Shown here: one piece after another, positions 17,340 through 26,139 of the stretch
Position numbering within the stretch: position 1 is the first letter of the stretch
Layout of the letters: each line of letters begins with the position of its first letter
Source of the DNA: Amycolatopsis nalaikhensis
GTDB lineage: Bacteria; Actinomycetota; Actinomycetes; Mycobacteriales; Pseudonocardiaceae
DNA length: 64,000 nucleotides
Assembly: GCF_030264295.1 (NCBI RefSeq)
Contig: NZ_CP127173.1
Location: 8,749,501-8,813,500, forward strand
Direction of reading: 5' to 3'
Position numbers and translations under genes: made by a program
Notes under the pieces: model-generated
Databases searched by the model: none
The model's input: the letters and a program-made list of their open reading frames with translations, nothing else
What the model was told of the DNA's origin: nothing

Positions 17340-18701
17340 TCAGGACAGTTTCGGGATCGTGCTGTCGTCGGCCATGTCGACGTCCTTGGTCTCCGGGCCG
17401 AGGAAGCCGCCGAGGCTGATCAGCAGGCCCGCGAGCACGATCAGGACGCCGGGGGCGAGGTGCGCGGGCATGAAGCCGTCGAACTGCTGCAGGTAGAACT
17501 GGTAGAACGCCGGAGCGATGAGGGCGAGGCTGTAGCCGACGCCGTAGCCGGTGGACCGGATGCTCGCCGGGAACCGTTCGGTCAGGTACGCCGCGATCGG
17601 GCCGAACGTGCCGACGGTGAACACGCCGATGAGCACGCCGAAGCCGAGCGCCGCGCCGAAGCCGCCGTTCGACGCCATCAGCAGGGTGTACGAACCCGCG
17701 CCGAGCACGACCATCGAGAAGCCGTAGCCGATGTAGAACCGGCGCCGGCCGATGCGCTGCGACAGCATCCCGAACAGCGGGTAGGACAACGCGGCGGCGG
17801 CGTTGATGACGAGCATCGTCAGCGTGACCTGTTTGCTGGACAGCTCCAGGTGCGCCTTCAGCTGCGCGGGCGTCACGGCCGCTTCCATGTTGGTCGCCAG
17901 CCACGTGCCGGTCATCAGCACGAACACCTGCCCGAGCGCCCGCGGGTACTTCACCAGCAGCCGGACCAGGGGGAGCTTGTGCTTTTCGCCGGTCAGCTCG
18001 GTCGGCGGCTCGTGCACCTGCTTGAGGTAGTAGCGGAACAGCACGGCCGCGAGCAGCGCGCCGACGAGGAACGGCACCCGCCAGCCCCACTGCACGTACG
18101 CGCTGTGCAGCCCGGCGGACGGCAGCAGCTGCAGCATCAGCAGCGTGATCGCGGCGATCACCGCGTACGCGGCGGGTGAGGTCGAGGTGATGATGGAGGC
18201 GTAGAGGCCGCGTTTGTGCTTCGGGCTCCACTCCATGGCCAGCGGTACCGCGGTCGTGTATTCGCCGCCGAGGAAGATCCCGTCGACGAACCGCAGGGCG
18301 ATGAGGATGCCGACCGACCACATCCCGATCGTCTCGTGGCCGGGCAGGCACGCGGTCAGCAGCGTGATCGCGCCGAAGCCGCCGACCGCGACGAGCGTCG
18401 TGCGCTTGCGCCCGACCGTGTCGGCGAAGTGGCCGAAGATGACCGCGCCGAGCGGGCGGCCGATCAGCGTCGAGGCGAACACCAGTGACGCCAGCAGCGC
18501 CGTCGTGCTCGCGCTCAGGTTCGCCGCCTGGAAGTACGCCGTCGCCGGGGCCAGCACGACGATCGGCAGGTAGATGTCGAACTGGTCGACGAAGTAGGCG
18601 AGGGTCCCGCCGCGGACGGCGGCACGCACCTTGGCGATGTCCGGACCGTGCGGGGTTCCGGGACGGGCGGCCGGCTCCGCGGCCGTGGGCGGTGTGGACA
18701 T
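17340..18701 (-). CDS. MFS transporter, metabolite:H+ symporter type
   Basis: A 453-aa protein with 12 predicted membrane helices. The loop between helices 2 and 3 has GRPLGAVIFGHFADTVGRKRTTL, the MFS signature A, and RFVDGIFLGGEYTTAVPLAMEW follows in helix 4, close to the aromatic-acid/sugar:H+ symporter families. The ATG at 18701 (MSTPPTAAEP) has AGGGA before it; a longer frame would include the operator. The IclR palindrome lies 30 bp upstream of the start codon, so repression of uptake by the IclR protein is likely. It probably imports the substrate degraded by the divergent operon. Confidence 0.92.
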   Translation of the reverse strand: MSTPPTAAEPAARPGTPHGPDIAKVRAAVRGGTLAYFVDQFDIYLPIVVLAPATAYFQAANLSASTTALLASLVFASTLIGRPLGAVIFGHFADTVGRKRTTLVAVGGFGAITLLTACLPGHETIGMWSVGILIALRFVDGIFLGGEYTTAVPLAMEWSPKHKRGLYASIITSTSPAAYAVIAAITLLMLQLLPSAGLHSAYVQWGWRVPFLVGALLAAVLFRYYLKQVHEPPTELTGEKHKLPLVRLLVKYPRALGQVFVLMTGTWLATNMEAAVTPAQLKAHLELSSKQVTLTMLVINAAAALSYPLFGMLSQRIGRRRFYIGYGFSMVVLGAGSYTLLMASNGGFGAALGFGVLIGVFTVGTFGPIAAYLTERFPASIRSTGYGVGYSLALIAPAFYQFYLQQFDGFMPAHLAPGVLIVLAGLLISLGGFLGPETKDVDMADDSTIPKLS

Positions 18702-18731
18702 CGTCGTCCCTCCGAGAGTTCCGAACCGAAT

Positions 18732-18746
18732 GTTCACGAAGTGAAC
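18732..18746. promoter_or_regulatory. IclR-type operator, copy 2
   Basis: GTTCACGAAGTGAAC, identical to 15520-15534, in the 151-bp region between the MFS gene (minus) and the metal-hydrolase operon (plus). A further half-site AGTGAAC occurs at 18814-18820, near TTGACA (18797-18802), a possible -35 box for the plus-strand operon. Confidence 0.75.
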
Positions 18747-18852
18747 TTCAGGCAGCCTAAACATGCGTCCGTCGATACACAAGACCGGTCACAGGGTTGA
18801 CAGCCGGTCTTATAGTGAACTTTGACTTCATAATGCGAACGAAAGAGGTCCC

Positions 18853-19743
18853 ATGAGCCCCCGTCCCGCCATCGCCACCGTCCTGGACGGCCTGGTCGAC
18901 ATGCACGTCCACTCCGGCCCCAGCCCGTTCCCCCGGCGGTTCGACCACGTCGAAGCCGCGCAGGACGGCGCCCGGATCGGGATGCGCGCCATGGTCGCCA
19001 AGTCCCACCACCACAACACCCAGATGGACGTCCTCGCGATGAAGGGCCGGCTCGCCGACGTCAAGGCGCAGGCCTTCGGCGGCATCGCTCTGAACAGCAC
19101 GGTCGGCGGACTCAACGTCCACGCCGTGCGCATGTGCCTGCGCATGGGCGGCAAGGTCGTCTGGTTCCCGACCATCTCCTCGGGCCGCCACATCGACTGC
19201 CACCCCGAGGACGGCGCGTTCCCGACCACCACCGTTCCCCTGACGCTCGAGCGCATCGACATCGTCGACGGCGACGGCGTCCTCAAGCCCGAGGCCGTCG
19301 AGATCCTCGACGAGATCAAGGAGCAGCAGGCCGTCCTCAACGGCGGGCACATGTACCCCGAGTACATCAAGACGCTGTTCCAGGAGGCGCACGAGCGCGG
19401 GATGAAGCGGATGGTCGTCAGCCACCCCGACTTCGTGATCGGCGCCGACCCGGCCGTCTGCCGCGAGCTGATCGAGCTCGGCGCGTTCATCGAGCACGAG
19501 GTCGGCATGTACGACCCCGAGGGCACCCAGAAGTGGGACCCGAAGCAGCTGCTGACCTGGATCGAGACGCTCGGCCCCGAGCACACGGTGCTGGCCTCGG
19601 ACTTCGGCCAGAAGGCCAACCCGAAGCCGGTCGACGCCTGGCTGCGGGTGAGTGAGGCCCTGCTCGACCTCGGCCTGCCGGAGAAGGACCTGCGGCGGAT
19701 GGTCCGCGACAACCCGACGTACCTGCTGAACCTCGACGCCTGA
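18853..19743 (+). CDS. DUF6282-like metal-dependent hydrolase
   Basis: A 296-aa protein beginning with LDGLVDMHVHSGPSPFPRRFD, where the HVH is the usual HxH metal site of amidohydrolase/PHP-type barrels. KSHHHNTQ (around 53-58), GGIALNSTVGG, VSHPDF and LASDFGQ supply further possible ligands. This matches proteins annotated as DUF6282, whose reaction is not known to me. The ATG follows AAAGAGG. It is the first gene of a six-gene operon with very tight spacing and most likely performs a hydrolytic step in the degradation pathway. Confidence 0.85.
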   Translation: MSPRPAIATVLDGLVDMHVHSGPSPFPRRFDHVEAAQDGARIGMRAMVAKSHHHNTQMDVLAMKGRLADVKAQAFGGIALNSTVGGLNVHAVRMCLRMGGKVVWFPTISSGRHIDCHPEDGAFPTTTVPLTLERIDIVDGDGVLKPEAVEILDEIKEQQAVLNGGHMYPEYIKTLFQEAHERGMKRMVVSHPDFVIGADPAVCRELIELGAFIEHEVGMYDPEGTQKWDPKQLLTWIETLGPEHTVLASDFGQKANPKPVDAWLRVSEALLDLGLPEKDLRRMVRDNPTYLLNLDA

Positions 19744-19755
19744 AAGGACCCGCGC

Positions 19756-20619
19756 GTGTACGAAAAGGACGATCCTCGCTCGAGCCTGGCCACTGCGGCC
19801 CGCCCGGACACCGGCGACGCGATCGCCGCCGCCCAGTACCTCGACCTGCGCGCCACCCCGGTGGTGCGGGCGCAGAACGTCATCCTGATCCACACCGACG
19901 CCCGTGACGGCGACGACCTCGACAACGGGACGCTCGAAGGCGAGCTCGCGATCGTGGTCACCGACGCCTCCCCCGCGTTCACCGTGCTCACCGCGGATGG
20001 AACGACCAAAGTGGACTCGCCGGGCCTGGTCGTCGTCCCGCCCGGCGCGTCGCGGATCAGCGTGCACGGCGACGGCCCGCTGGTCCGGCTGGTCGAGGCG
20101 ACCGAGCCCGCGTGGCGCGACCGCCCGGCCAACGCGGACGCCTACGCCGAAGACCACCCGCGCGTCGCGCTGCTCGAACGGTGGCCTGCCCCCGCCGAAC
20201 AGCGCGTCCGCTTCTACCCGCTGTCCGAAGTGCCGGACGACCCGAAGCGGTTCGGGCGGATCTTCCGGACGCGCTCGTTCATGGTGAACTTCCTGCCGCT
20301 GCAGGACGGCCCGCGCGACCCGCGCAAGCTCTCGCCGCACCACCACGACGATTTCGAACAGCTTTCCCTGGCCGTGCAAGGGGAATACGTGCACCACATC
20401 CGGACGCCGTGGCTGCCCGACAGCTCCACCTGGCGCGAGGACGAGCACGTGCGGATCGGCAGCCCGTCGGTGACGATCATCCCGCCGCCGACCGTGCACA
20501 CGTCCGAGGCGAGCGACCCCGGCGTGAACCAGCTGATCGACATCTTCAGCCCGCCGCGGGTGGACTTCTCGGAGAAACCCGGCTGGGTCCTGAACGCCGA
20601 CGATTACCCCATGCCATGA
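19756..20619 (+). CDS. Cupin-type protein (bicupin-like)
   Basis: A 287-aa protein from a GTG at 19756. The second half has a clear cupin motif, SPHHHDDFEQLSLAVQGEYVHHIR, with clustered His and Glu for a metal. The first half (GELAIVVTDASP... LVVVPPGASRISVHGDGPLVRLVEA) looks like a second cupin barrel lacking the His ligands. Such proteins include ring-cleavage dioxygenases, isomerases and pure sensors. It lies 12 bp after the hydrolase gene and overlaps the aldolase start by 4 bp, so it is coupled to the pathway. I cannot name its reaction. Confidence 0.8.
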   Translation: MYEKDDPRSSLATAARPDTGDAIAAAQYLDLRATPVVRAQNVILIHTDARDGDDLDNGTLEGELAIVVTDASPAFTVLTADGTTKVDSPGLVVVPPGASRISVHGDGPLVRLVEATEPAWRDRPANADAYAEDHPRVALLERWPAPAEQRVRFYPLSEVPDDPKRFGRIFRTRSFMVNFLPLQDGPRDPRKLSPHHHDDFEQLSLAVQGEYVHHIRTPWLPDSSTWREDEHVRIGSPSVTIIPPPTVHTSEASDPGVNQLIDIFSPPRVDFSEKPGWVLNADDYPMP

Positions 20620-21386
20620 GCGCGCGCACTGGTGGCGGGCTGTTCACCCGCCCGCACACCCCCGTGGGGACGTGGCTGAAGATCGCCTCGGGCGAACCCG
20701 CCGAGATCATGGCGTTCGCCGGGTTCGACTTCGTGGTCGTCGACCTGGAACACGCGCCACTGGATCTGCAGACGGCGTACCGGCTGATCAACACGGCCGC
20801 CGCGCTCGGCATGACGCCGCTGGTGCGGGTGCCGGACAAGACGCCGTCGACGATCCAGAAGATCCTCGACTCGGGCGCGAAGGGCATCCTCGTCCCGCAC
20901 GTCGACACCGTCGAGGAGGCGGCGGCGGTCGGGCGCGCGTGCCGGTTCCCGCCGCACGGCGTCCGCGGCGCCGGAGGCACCAGCCGCGCCGGGGCGTGGG
21001 GCCTGCGCCCGAACGCCGAATACCTCGCCGAAGGCAACGAGGACGTCCTCTGCATCCCGCAGCTGGAGAGCGTCGAGGCGATCAAGGCGGCGCCGGAGAT
21101 GCTGGCGCTGGACACCGTGGACGCGGTGTTCGTCGGGGCGGCGGACCTGTCGATGTCGATGGGGTCGACGCCGTCCTCGCCGGACGTGCTCGACCTGGTC
21201 GCCTCGGCGATCTCGGCGGCGCACGACGCCGGGAAGCGCTGCGGGCTCGCGTTCGGCAGCGTTCCCGAGCGAGCCGCGCAGGCGGTGCGGGAGGGCTGCG
21301 ACTTCGTCCTGCTCAGCAACGACACGACGATGCTGGCCGAAGCCGCGCGCGGGCTCGTCCGGGCGTTCCGGGACGCCGCGGGATGA
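20616..21386 (+). CDS. HpcH/HpaI family aldolase
   Basis: A 256-aa class II aldolase: GTWLKIASGEPAEIMAFAGFDFVVVDLEHAPLD at the N-terminus, PLVRVPDKTPSTIQKILDSGAKGILVPHV, then CIPQLESVEAI with the metal-binding Glu and AVFVGAADLSMSMG with the second acidic ligand. Family members split 4-hydroxy-2-oxoacids into pyruvate and an aldehyde. The ATG overlaps the cupin stop (ATGA). In this operon it would deliver a central metabolite after ring or chain cleavage. Confidence 0.92.
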   Translation: MSARTGGGLFTRPHTPVGTWLKIASGEPAEIMAFAGFDFVVVDLEHAPLDLQTAYRLINTAAALGMTPLVRVPDKTPSTIQKILDSGAKGILVPHVDTVEEAAAVGRACRFPPHGVRGAGGTSRAGAWGLRPNAEYLAEGNEDVLCIPQLESVEAIKAAPEMLALDTVDAVFVGAADLSMSMGSTPSSPDVLDLVASAISAAHDAGKRCGLAFGSVPERAAQAVREGCDFVLLSNDTTMLAEAARGLVRAFRDAAG

Positions 21387-22222
21387 CGCTTTCCTTGCCG
21401 CGCACGGCGTTGTCGGTGGCCGAGCTGGACCACCTCGACCACGACGGCGTCGTGCGCTTCGTGCGGACGCTCGAGGAGTACGGCCACCGGATGGTGTGGA
21501 TCCCGGAGGTCACCGGGCGCGAGGCGTTCACGACGGCGGCGCTCGTGCTGGCCTCGACGGACCGGCTGGTCGTCGGCAACGGCGTGGCCCGCGCGCTCGA
21601 ACGCGTCCCGAAGTCGGCCGGGTCGGCGGCGCGAGACCTCGCCGCCGGGTACCCCGGCCGGTACGTGCTGGGGCTCGGGGTCAGCGGAGCGGTCCGAGAA
21701 CGCGGGATCGGGCCCCTGCCGTTCCTGCGCGAGTACCTCGACGGCGTGGACAAGGTCGCGCCCGGAGTGCCGCGGGTGCTCGGGGCGTACTCGGCCGGGA
21801 TCACCCGGCTCGCGGCCGAGCGGGCCGACGGGCTGATCACGTTCCTCGTCACGCCGGAACACACCCGCTGGGCGCGCGAGACGGTCGGGGAGCTCTTCCT
21901 GTCCGTCGTGCAGTGGGCGGTGGTCGGCCGGTCGCGCGCCGCCGCCCGCGAAGTCGCCCGGGAGCGGCTGGCCTACTACCTGACGCTCCCCCACCAGATC
22001 GCCAAGCTGACGCGGCTCGGCTTCACCGAAGCGGACCTGGCTCCGCCGGGGTCCGACCGGCTCGTCGACGCGCTCGTCGCCTGCGGCACGCCCGGTCAGG
22101 TGCGCGACGCGGTGCGGGCCCAGTACGACGCGGGGGCGACGCAGGTCGCGTTGACCCTGGTCGGCCCGCTCGACGACGCGAAGCTCGACGCCTACCGCGC
22201 CCTCGCCGAAGAGGAGAACTGA
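21383..22222 (+). CDS. LLM-class flavin-dependent oxidoreductase
   Basis: A 279-aa luciferase-like protein: FVRTLEEYGHRMVWIPEVTGREAFTTAALVL, LVVGNGVARALERVP, GRYVLGLGVSGA and CGTPGQVRDAVRAQYDAGATQVAL. These are the usual landmarks of FMN- or F420-dependent monooxygenases and reductases. It is shorter than most LLM proteins (about 330 aa), with a condensed middle section around LGAYSAG. It overlaps the aldolase stop by 4 bp. An oxygenation or reduction step on the substrate is inferred. Confidence 0.9.
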   Translation: MTLSLPRTALSVAELDHLDHDGVVRFVRTLEEYGHRMVWIPEVTGREAFTTAALVLASTDRLVVGNGVARALERVPKSAGSAARDLAAGYPGRYVLGLGVSGAVRERGIGPLPFLREYLDGVDKVAPGVPRVLGAYSAGITRLAAERADGLITFLVTPEHTRWARETVGELFLSVVQWAVVGRSRAAAREVARERLAYYLTLPHQIAKLTRLGFTEADLAPPGSDRLVDALVACGTPGQVRDAVRAQYDAGATQVALTLVGPLDDAKLDAYRALAEEEN

Positions 22223-23142
22223 TGCGCCCGGCCGAAAAGGTCATCATCACCACCGCCATCACCGGCTCGGTGAACATCCCGTCGCAGAGCCCGTACCTGC
22301 CGTTGTCGGCCGACGAAGTCGCCGACGCCGCACTGGAAGCCATCGAAGCGGGGTCCGCCGTCGTGCACCTGCACGCCCGGGAACCGGACGGGCGGCCCAC
22401 CGCCGACCCGGCGGTCTTCGAGAAGATCGTCGGGCGGATCACCGCGCAGACCGACGCCGTCGTCAACATCACCACCGGCGGCGCGTCGTCGATGACGATG
22501 GACCAGCGGCTCGCCGCCGCGCGCGAGCTGAAACCCGAACTGGCGTCGATGAACATGGGGTCGATGAACTTCGTCTACTCCGGCATCGCCGGCAAGGTGA
22601 CGGACTGGAAGCACGACTGGGAAAAGCCGTACGTGCTCAACACGTACTCGAACCCGTTCGTGAACACCTTCGACCGGATCGAGGACACCCTGCGGACGCT
22701 CGGTGCGGCCGGGACGCGGTTCGAGTACGAGTGCTACGACATCGGGCACCTCTACTCGCTGGCGTACTTCGCCGACCTCGGGCTCGCGAAACCACCGCTG
22801 CTGATCCAGGGCGTGTTCGGCGTCCTCGGCGGGATCGGCGCCGACCACGCGAACCTGGAGCACATGGTCCGGATCGCCGACAAGCTCTTCGGCGACGACT
22901 ACTACTTCTCGGCCTTCGCGGCCGGGCGCGACCAGCTGAGCTTCGGCACGCACAGCGCGTGGCTCGGCGGCCACGTCCGGGTCGGCCTGGAAGACAGCCT
23001 GTGGATCGGCAAGGGGCAGCTCGCCGAGAGCAACGCCCAGCAGGTCCGGAAGATCCGCGCGGTCGTCGAAGATCTCGGCAAGCCGATCGCCACGCCCGCC
23101 GACGCCCGGGCCATGCTGGCCCTGCGAGGAGGAAACGCATGA
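22222..23142 (+). CDS. BKACE family beta-keto acid cleavage enzyme (DUF849)
   Basis: A 306-aa protein: KVIITTAITGSVNIPSQSPYLPLSADEVADAA, then AVVHLHAREPDGRPTADP with the HLH zinc ligands, NITTGGASSMTMDQR, and PELASMNMGSMNF. BKACE enzymes condense a beta-keto acid with acetyl-CoA and release acetoacetate plus a CoA thioester; specificity varies widely. The start codon overlaps the LLM stop (TGATG), preceded by GAGGAG. Its presence means the pathway goes through a beta-keto acid. Confidence 0.93.
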   Translation: MRPAEKVIITTAITGSVNIPSQSPYLPLSADEVADAALEAIEAGSAVVHLHAREPDGRPTADPAVFEKIVGRITAQTDAVVNITTGGASSMTMDQRLAAARELKPELASMNMGSMNFVYSGIAGKVTDWKHDWEKPYVLNTYSNPFVNTFDRIEDTLRTLGAAGTRFEYECYDIGHLYSLAYFADLGLAKPPLLIQGVFGVLGGIGADHANLEHMVRIADKLFGDDYYFSAFAAGRDQLSFGTHSAWLGGHVRVGLEDSLWIGKGQLAESNAQQVRKIRAVVEDLGKPIATPADARAMLALRGGNA

Positions 23143-23891
23143 GCCTGCTGACCGGAAAAGTCGTGCTCGTCGTCGGAGCGAGCTCCGGCATCGGCGCGGA
23201 CGCGGCGCGCGTGTTCGCCGCGGACGGCGCGTCCGTGATGCTCGTGGCCCGCACCGAGAAGCCCTTGGCCGAGCTCGCGGAGAAGCTCTCCGCCGAGGGG
23301 TACGACGTCGCCCACACGACCGGCGACGTCTCCTCCGCGGCCAGCGTCGCGGAGTTCGTGGCCGCCACGGTCGCGCGGTTCGGCCGCCTCGACGGCGCGT
23401 TCAACAACGCGGCGATGGGCCAGGGCGGACGCCTCGACGAAGTGTCCGAAGAGGACTTCGACCGGATCATGGCGGTGAACGTCAAGGGCACCTGGCTGTG
23501 CCTGCGCGCGGAAATCGCGGTCATGGAGCGGCAGGGGTCCGGCTCGATCGTGAACGTGAGCAGCATCGGCGGCCTGCGCGGCAGTTCGGGCATGGGTGCC
23601 TACCAGGCCACCAAGCACGCCGTGATCGGCCTGACCCGCACCGCCGCGCACGACTTCGGGCCGCTCGGCGTCCGCGTGAACGTGATCGCCCCGGGTCCCA
23701 CGGAGACACCGATGCTGGACGAGCTGCGCCGCACGATCCCCGGCGGGGTGGAGGCCCGCATCGCGGCGACGCCGTTGCGCAAGGCGGGAACGGGCGCCGA
23801 AGTCGGTTCCGCGGCGGCGTTCCTGCTCAGCGACCGGGCGAGCCACCTGAGCGGGGTGGTGCTCCCGGTGGACGGCGGGTTCACCACCTGA
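23139..23891 (+). CDS. SDR family oxidoreductase
   Basis: A 250-aa classical short-chain dehydrogenase: VVGASSGIGADAAR (GxxxGxG), NNAA, catalytic Ser in IVNVSSIGG, and YQATK (Y-x3-K). It ends with LSGVVLPVDGGFTT. NAD(P) is the cofactor; it oxidises or reduces an alcohol/ketone. It overlaps the BKACE stop by 4 bp and is the last gene of the operon. It may make the keto acid used by BKACE or reduce a product. Confidence 0.95.
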   Translation: MSLLTGKVVLVVGASSGIGADAARVFAADGASVMLVARTEKPLAELAEKLSAEGYDVAHTTGDVSSAASVAEFVAATVARFGRLDGAFNNAAMGQGGRLDEVSEEDFDRIMAVNVKGTWLCLRAEIAVMERQGSGSIVNVSSIGGLRGSSGMGAYQATKHAVIGLTRTAAHDFGPLGVRVNVIAPGPTETPMLDELRRTIPGGVEARIAATPLRKAGTGAEVGSAAAFLLSDRASHLSGVVLPVDGGFTT

Positions 23892-23904
23892 GCCCGCGGC
23901 TCAG
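23888..23904. terminator. Small palindrome over two convergent stop codons
   Basis: CTGAGC-CCGCG-GCTCAG spans the stop codons of the SDR gene (plus) and the flavin-binding-split gene (minus) and can fold in both transcripts. The stem is only 6 bp, so termination is a moderate guess. Confidence 0.4.
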
Positions 23905-24326
23905 CCGGGGCCGAGGTCGGCCGACAGCCAGTGCTCCGGGTGCAGGTACAGCACGGCGTGCTCGCCGAGGTGCTCCCGCTCGTAGGCCAGGAACCCGTCG
24001 ACCTGGTCCGGCGGCAGGTAGCGGGCGGCCATCTCGCGGGCCCGCTCGGCGTCGTCCGGCTCCGGGCCCGTCACCGGCCCTTCCACCGAGACGTACCGGA
24101 CCGACGGCGTCGTCCGCTGCACCATCAGGCTGAACCGGCCGGCCGCCGCGATCGCGCGGGCCTTGCGGGACCCGGGCGCCGTGCGCACCCACAGGGGCCC
24201 GCCCGGCGTGTACTGGTACCAGATGGGCACGGTGAGCGGCGCCCGGTCGGGCCGCTCGACGACCGACAGCGCACCGATGTGGGGTTGCGCCAGGAACTCT
24301 TCTCGTTCTTCCTTGGACAGCACCAT
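23901..24326 (-). CDS. Pyridoxamine 5'-phosphate oxidase family (flavin-binding split barrel) protein
   Basis: A 141-aa protein, MVLSKEEREEFLAQPHIGALSVV, with PLTVPIWYQYTPGGPLWVRTAPGSRKARAIAAAGRFSLMVQ and YVSVEGPV. This is the standard pattern of small FMN- or F420-binding split-barrel reductases in actinobacteria, not the vitamin B6 enzyme. The ATG at 24326 follows AAGGA and matches the family start. It probably acts in the cytoplasm as a flavin/F420-dependent reductase; the substrate is unknown. It is convergent with the SDR gene and not part of that operon. Confidence 0.9.
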   Translation of the reverse strand: MVLSKEEREEFLAQPHIGALSVVERPDRAPLTVPIWYQYTPGGPLWVRTAPGSRKARAIAAAGRFSLMVQRTTPSVRYVSVEGPVTGPEPDDAERAREMAARYLPPDQVDGFLAYEREHLGEHAVLYLHPEHWLSADLGPG

Positions 24327-24461
24327 GCGCCCGACGCTACCGGCGGGGTACGACAAAAACCGGCTGAGATCCGGGTCACGTCGGCGTGGCTCACCGCGCC
24401 GCGCGGGCGGGTGGCTGCCATCCTGTGCCGTCAGGACAGCGGGCGAACGAGAGGACTCCCC

Positions 24462-24728
24462 GTGGGGATCATCAGCTGGATCGTGCTCGGCCTCATCGCG
24501 GGCATCATCGCCAAGGCCCTCATGCCGGGCAAGGACCCCGGCGGCTGCATCATCACGATCCTGCTCGGCATCGGCGGGGCGTTCGTCGGCGGCTGGGTCG
24601 GCAAGACGCTCTTCCACACGCAGATCGGCACGTTCTTCGACCTGCGGACGTGGGGACTGGCGATCCTCGGCGCGCTGATCATCCTGGTCGGCTACCGGAT
24701 GGTGTTCGGCGGCCGCCGCCGCGACTGA
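24462..24728 (+). CDS. GlsB/YeaQ/YmgE family membrane protein
   Basis: An 88-aa protein starting with a GTG after GAGAGGA. It has three hydrophobic helices: IISWIVLGLIAGIIAKALMPG, the glycine-rich ITILLGIGGAFVGGWVG and LAILGALIILVGYRMVFG, plus a positive tail. GLIAGIIAKALMPGKDPGG is the family signature (transglycosylase-associated/stress-response small membrane proteins). The molecular function is unknown. It is monocistronic. Confidence 0.92.
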   Translation: MGIISWIVLGLIAGIIAKALMPGKDPGGCIITILLGIGGAFVGGWVGKTLFHTQIGTFFDLRTWGLAILGALIILVGYRMVFGGRRRD

Positions 24729-24752
24729 CGACGGCCGCCGGAGATCCCGCGG

Positions 24753-25844
24753 TCAGTTCAGGCTGACGCCGTACGCGCTCAGCGCCTCGCCCACCGGCTG
24801 GAAGTAGGACGACCCGCCGCCCTTGCCCGAGGTGATGCCGAGGCCGACGCTGCCGGCGAACAGGCAGCCGCCCGAGTCGCCGGGGTTGACCAGCGCGTTG
24901 GTCTGGATCAGCTGGTACACCGAGCCTTCGGCGTAGTTCACGGTGACGTTCAGCCGCTGGACCGAGCCCGACGTGAGGTGCGTGGTGCTGCCGCTCTTGC
25001 TGATCCGCTGCCCGACCGTCGCGGTGCCGGCGGAGCTGATCCGCTGCGTGGAGCCGTTCCACAGGGTGACCGCGCCGGGTGCGCTGCCGCTGGTGTTGCG
25101 GATCAGGCCGTAGTCGTTGTTCGGGAAGCTCGCGCCCTGCGACGGGCCGATGTTCCACTGGGACACCGCGCGCGTGCAGTGACCGGCGTCGATGACGTAG
25201 TTCTGGCCGCCGCGGTTGGTGTTGAAGCCGGCCGAGCAGCGGGTTCCGCCGCCGGTGATGGCTTCGCCGTTGTAGATCGCGGTGTGCATCTCCCCGGCGA
25301 CGCGCTCGACGCGGACGCGGTCACCGAGCGACGCGGCGGTCTTGAGCAGCGCGTCCGTGCCCTTGGCCGCGTCGGCGATGGTCAGCACGACCTGGTTGGT
25401 CTTCGGGTCGAGGCCGACGGTGGTGTGCGCGACGGTCGGCAAGGCCTGCAACGCTTCCTGCGCGCTCGCGAGCGCCGCGCTGGAGTGCTTGACCAGCCGG
25501 GCCTGCGCCCCGGCCGCCGTGACCTGGTCGGCGGCGGCCTGGTCGAGCACGTTGACGACCGGCTTCGCGGCCGCGTCGAGGTAGCCGTCGGCGGCGCGGG
25601 CGCCGAGTGACGCGGTGACCGCGTGCAGGGTGTCGACGCTCGCCGCCTGCGTGCGCAGCAGGGCGACAGCGGCGGACTCGCTGATCCCGGCGTCCGCGGC
25701 GAGGGAGGCGACGGCCTCGCGCTGCACGGTCGGCGAGTAGCCGTCGATGGTCGTGGCCGTGGCGGCCGGGGTGAGGAACCCGGCGACCGCGGCGGCGGCC
25801 GCCAAGGCGGTGGCGGAGCGGGCGAACAGGGGTCGGGTTGGCAT
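24753..25844 (-). CDS. Secreted S1 family serine protease, streptogrisin type
   Basis: A 363-aa preproprotein. A signal peptide (MPTRPLFARSATALAAAAAV) is followed by a pro-region of about 140 residues that aids folding (alpha-lytic-type), then the mature protease from about residue 180 (ITGGGTRCSAGFNTNRGGQNYVIDAGHC). The triad is His in AGHC, Asp in NNDYGLI and Ser in NPGDSGG. Two cysteine pairs fit the family. The length matches streptogrisins A/B/C precursors without an extra C-terminal domain. It is a secreted scavenging endoprotease. The start at 25844 follows the AxxGTGAGCC region, with no strong SD. Confidence 0.95.
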   Translation of the reverse strand: MPTRPLFARSATALAAAAAVAGFLTPAATATTIDGYSPTVQREAVASLAADAGISESAAVALLRTQAASVDTLHAVTASLGARAADGYLDAAAKPVVNVLDQAAADQVTAAGAQARLVKHSSAALASAQEALQALPTVAHTTVGLDPKTNQVVLTIADAAKGTDALLKTAASLGDRVRVERVAGEMHTAIYNGEAITGGGTRCSAGFNTNRGGQNYVIDAGHCTRAVSQWNIGPSQGASFPNNDYGLIRNTSGSAPGAVTLWNGSTQRISSAGTATVGQRISKSGSTTHLTSGSVQRLNVTVNYAEGSVYQLIQTNALVNPGDSGGCLFAGSVGLGITSGKGGGSSYFQPVGEALSAYGVSLN

Positions 25845-26139
25845 ACCGTGGCTCACTTTCGCGGGGGACGGTGATCCGGCGCGGTCGAGCCTGGGCCGGG
25901 GCCGGGACCCGCGGTACCGACTTTCGTCGGACAGGACAAAAGATAGGTACCGGTCAATTCGCCCGCCGAGCGCTTCGCACAGTAAACGGACAGCGACGGG
26001 AAACAGCGGGAATGGTGAGCCGCGAGCGGTCCCTGAACTGAGGTGGACGGAAAATCCGCTGTTCGCCCGCAGGCGTGCGGCCGTCCGCTGGCTATCCTTG
26101 AGAGGCAGCCACGACCGTCGCGTCCGGGAAGAGCACGGC

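Noticed and set aside
18814..18830. Third IclR palindrome near TTGACA
   Set aside because: Only one half (AGTGAAC) matches; the other half does not follow the 6-3-6 arrangement.
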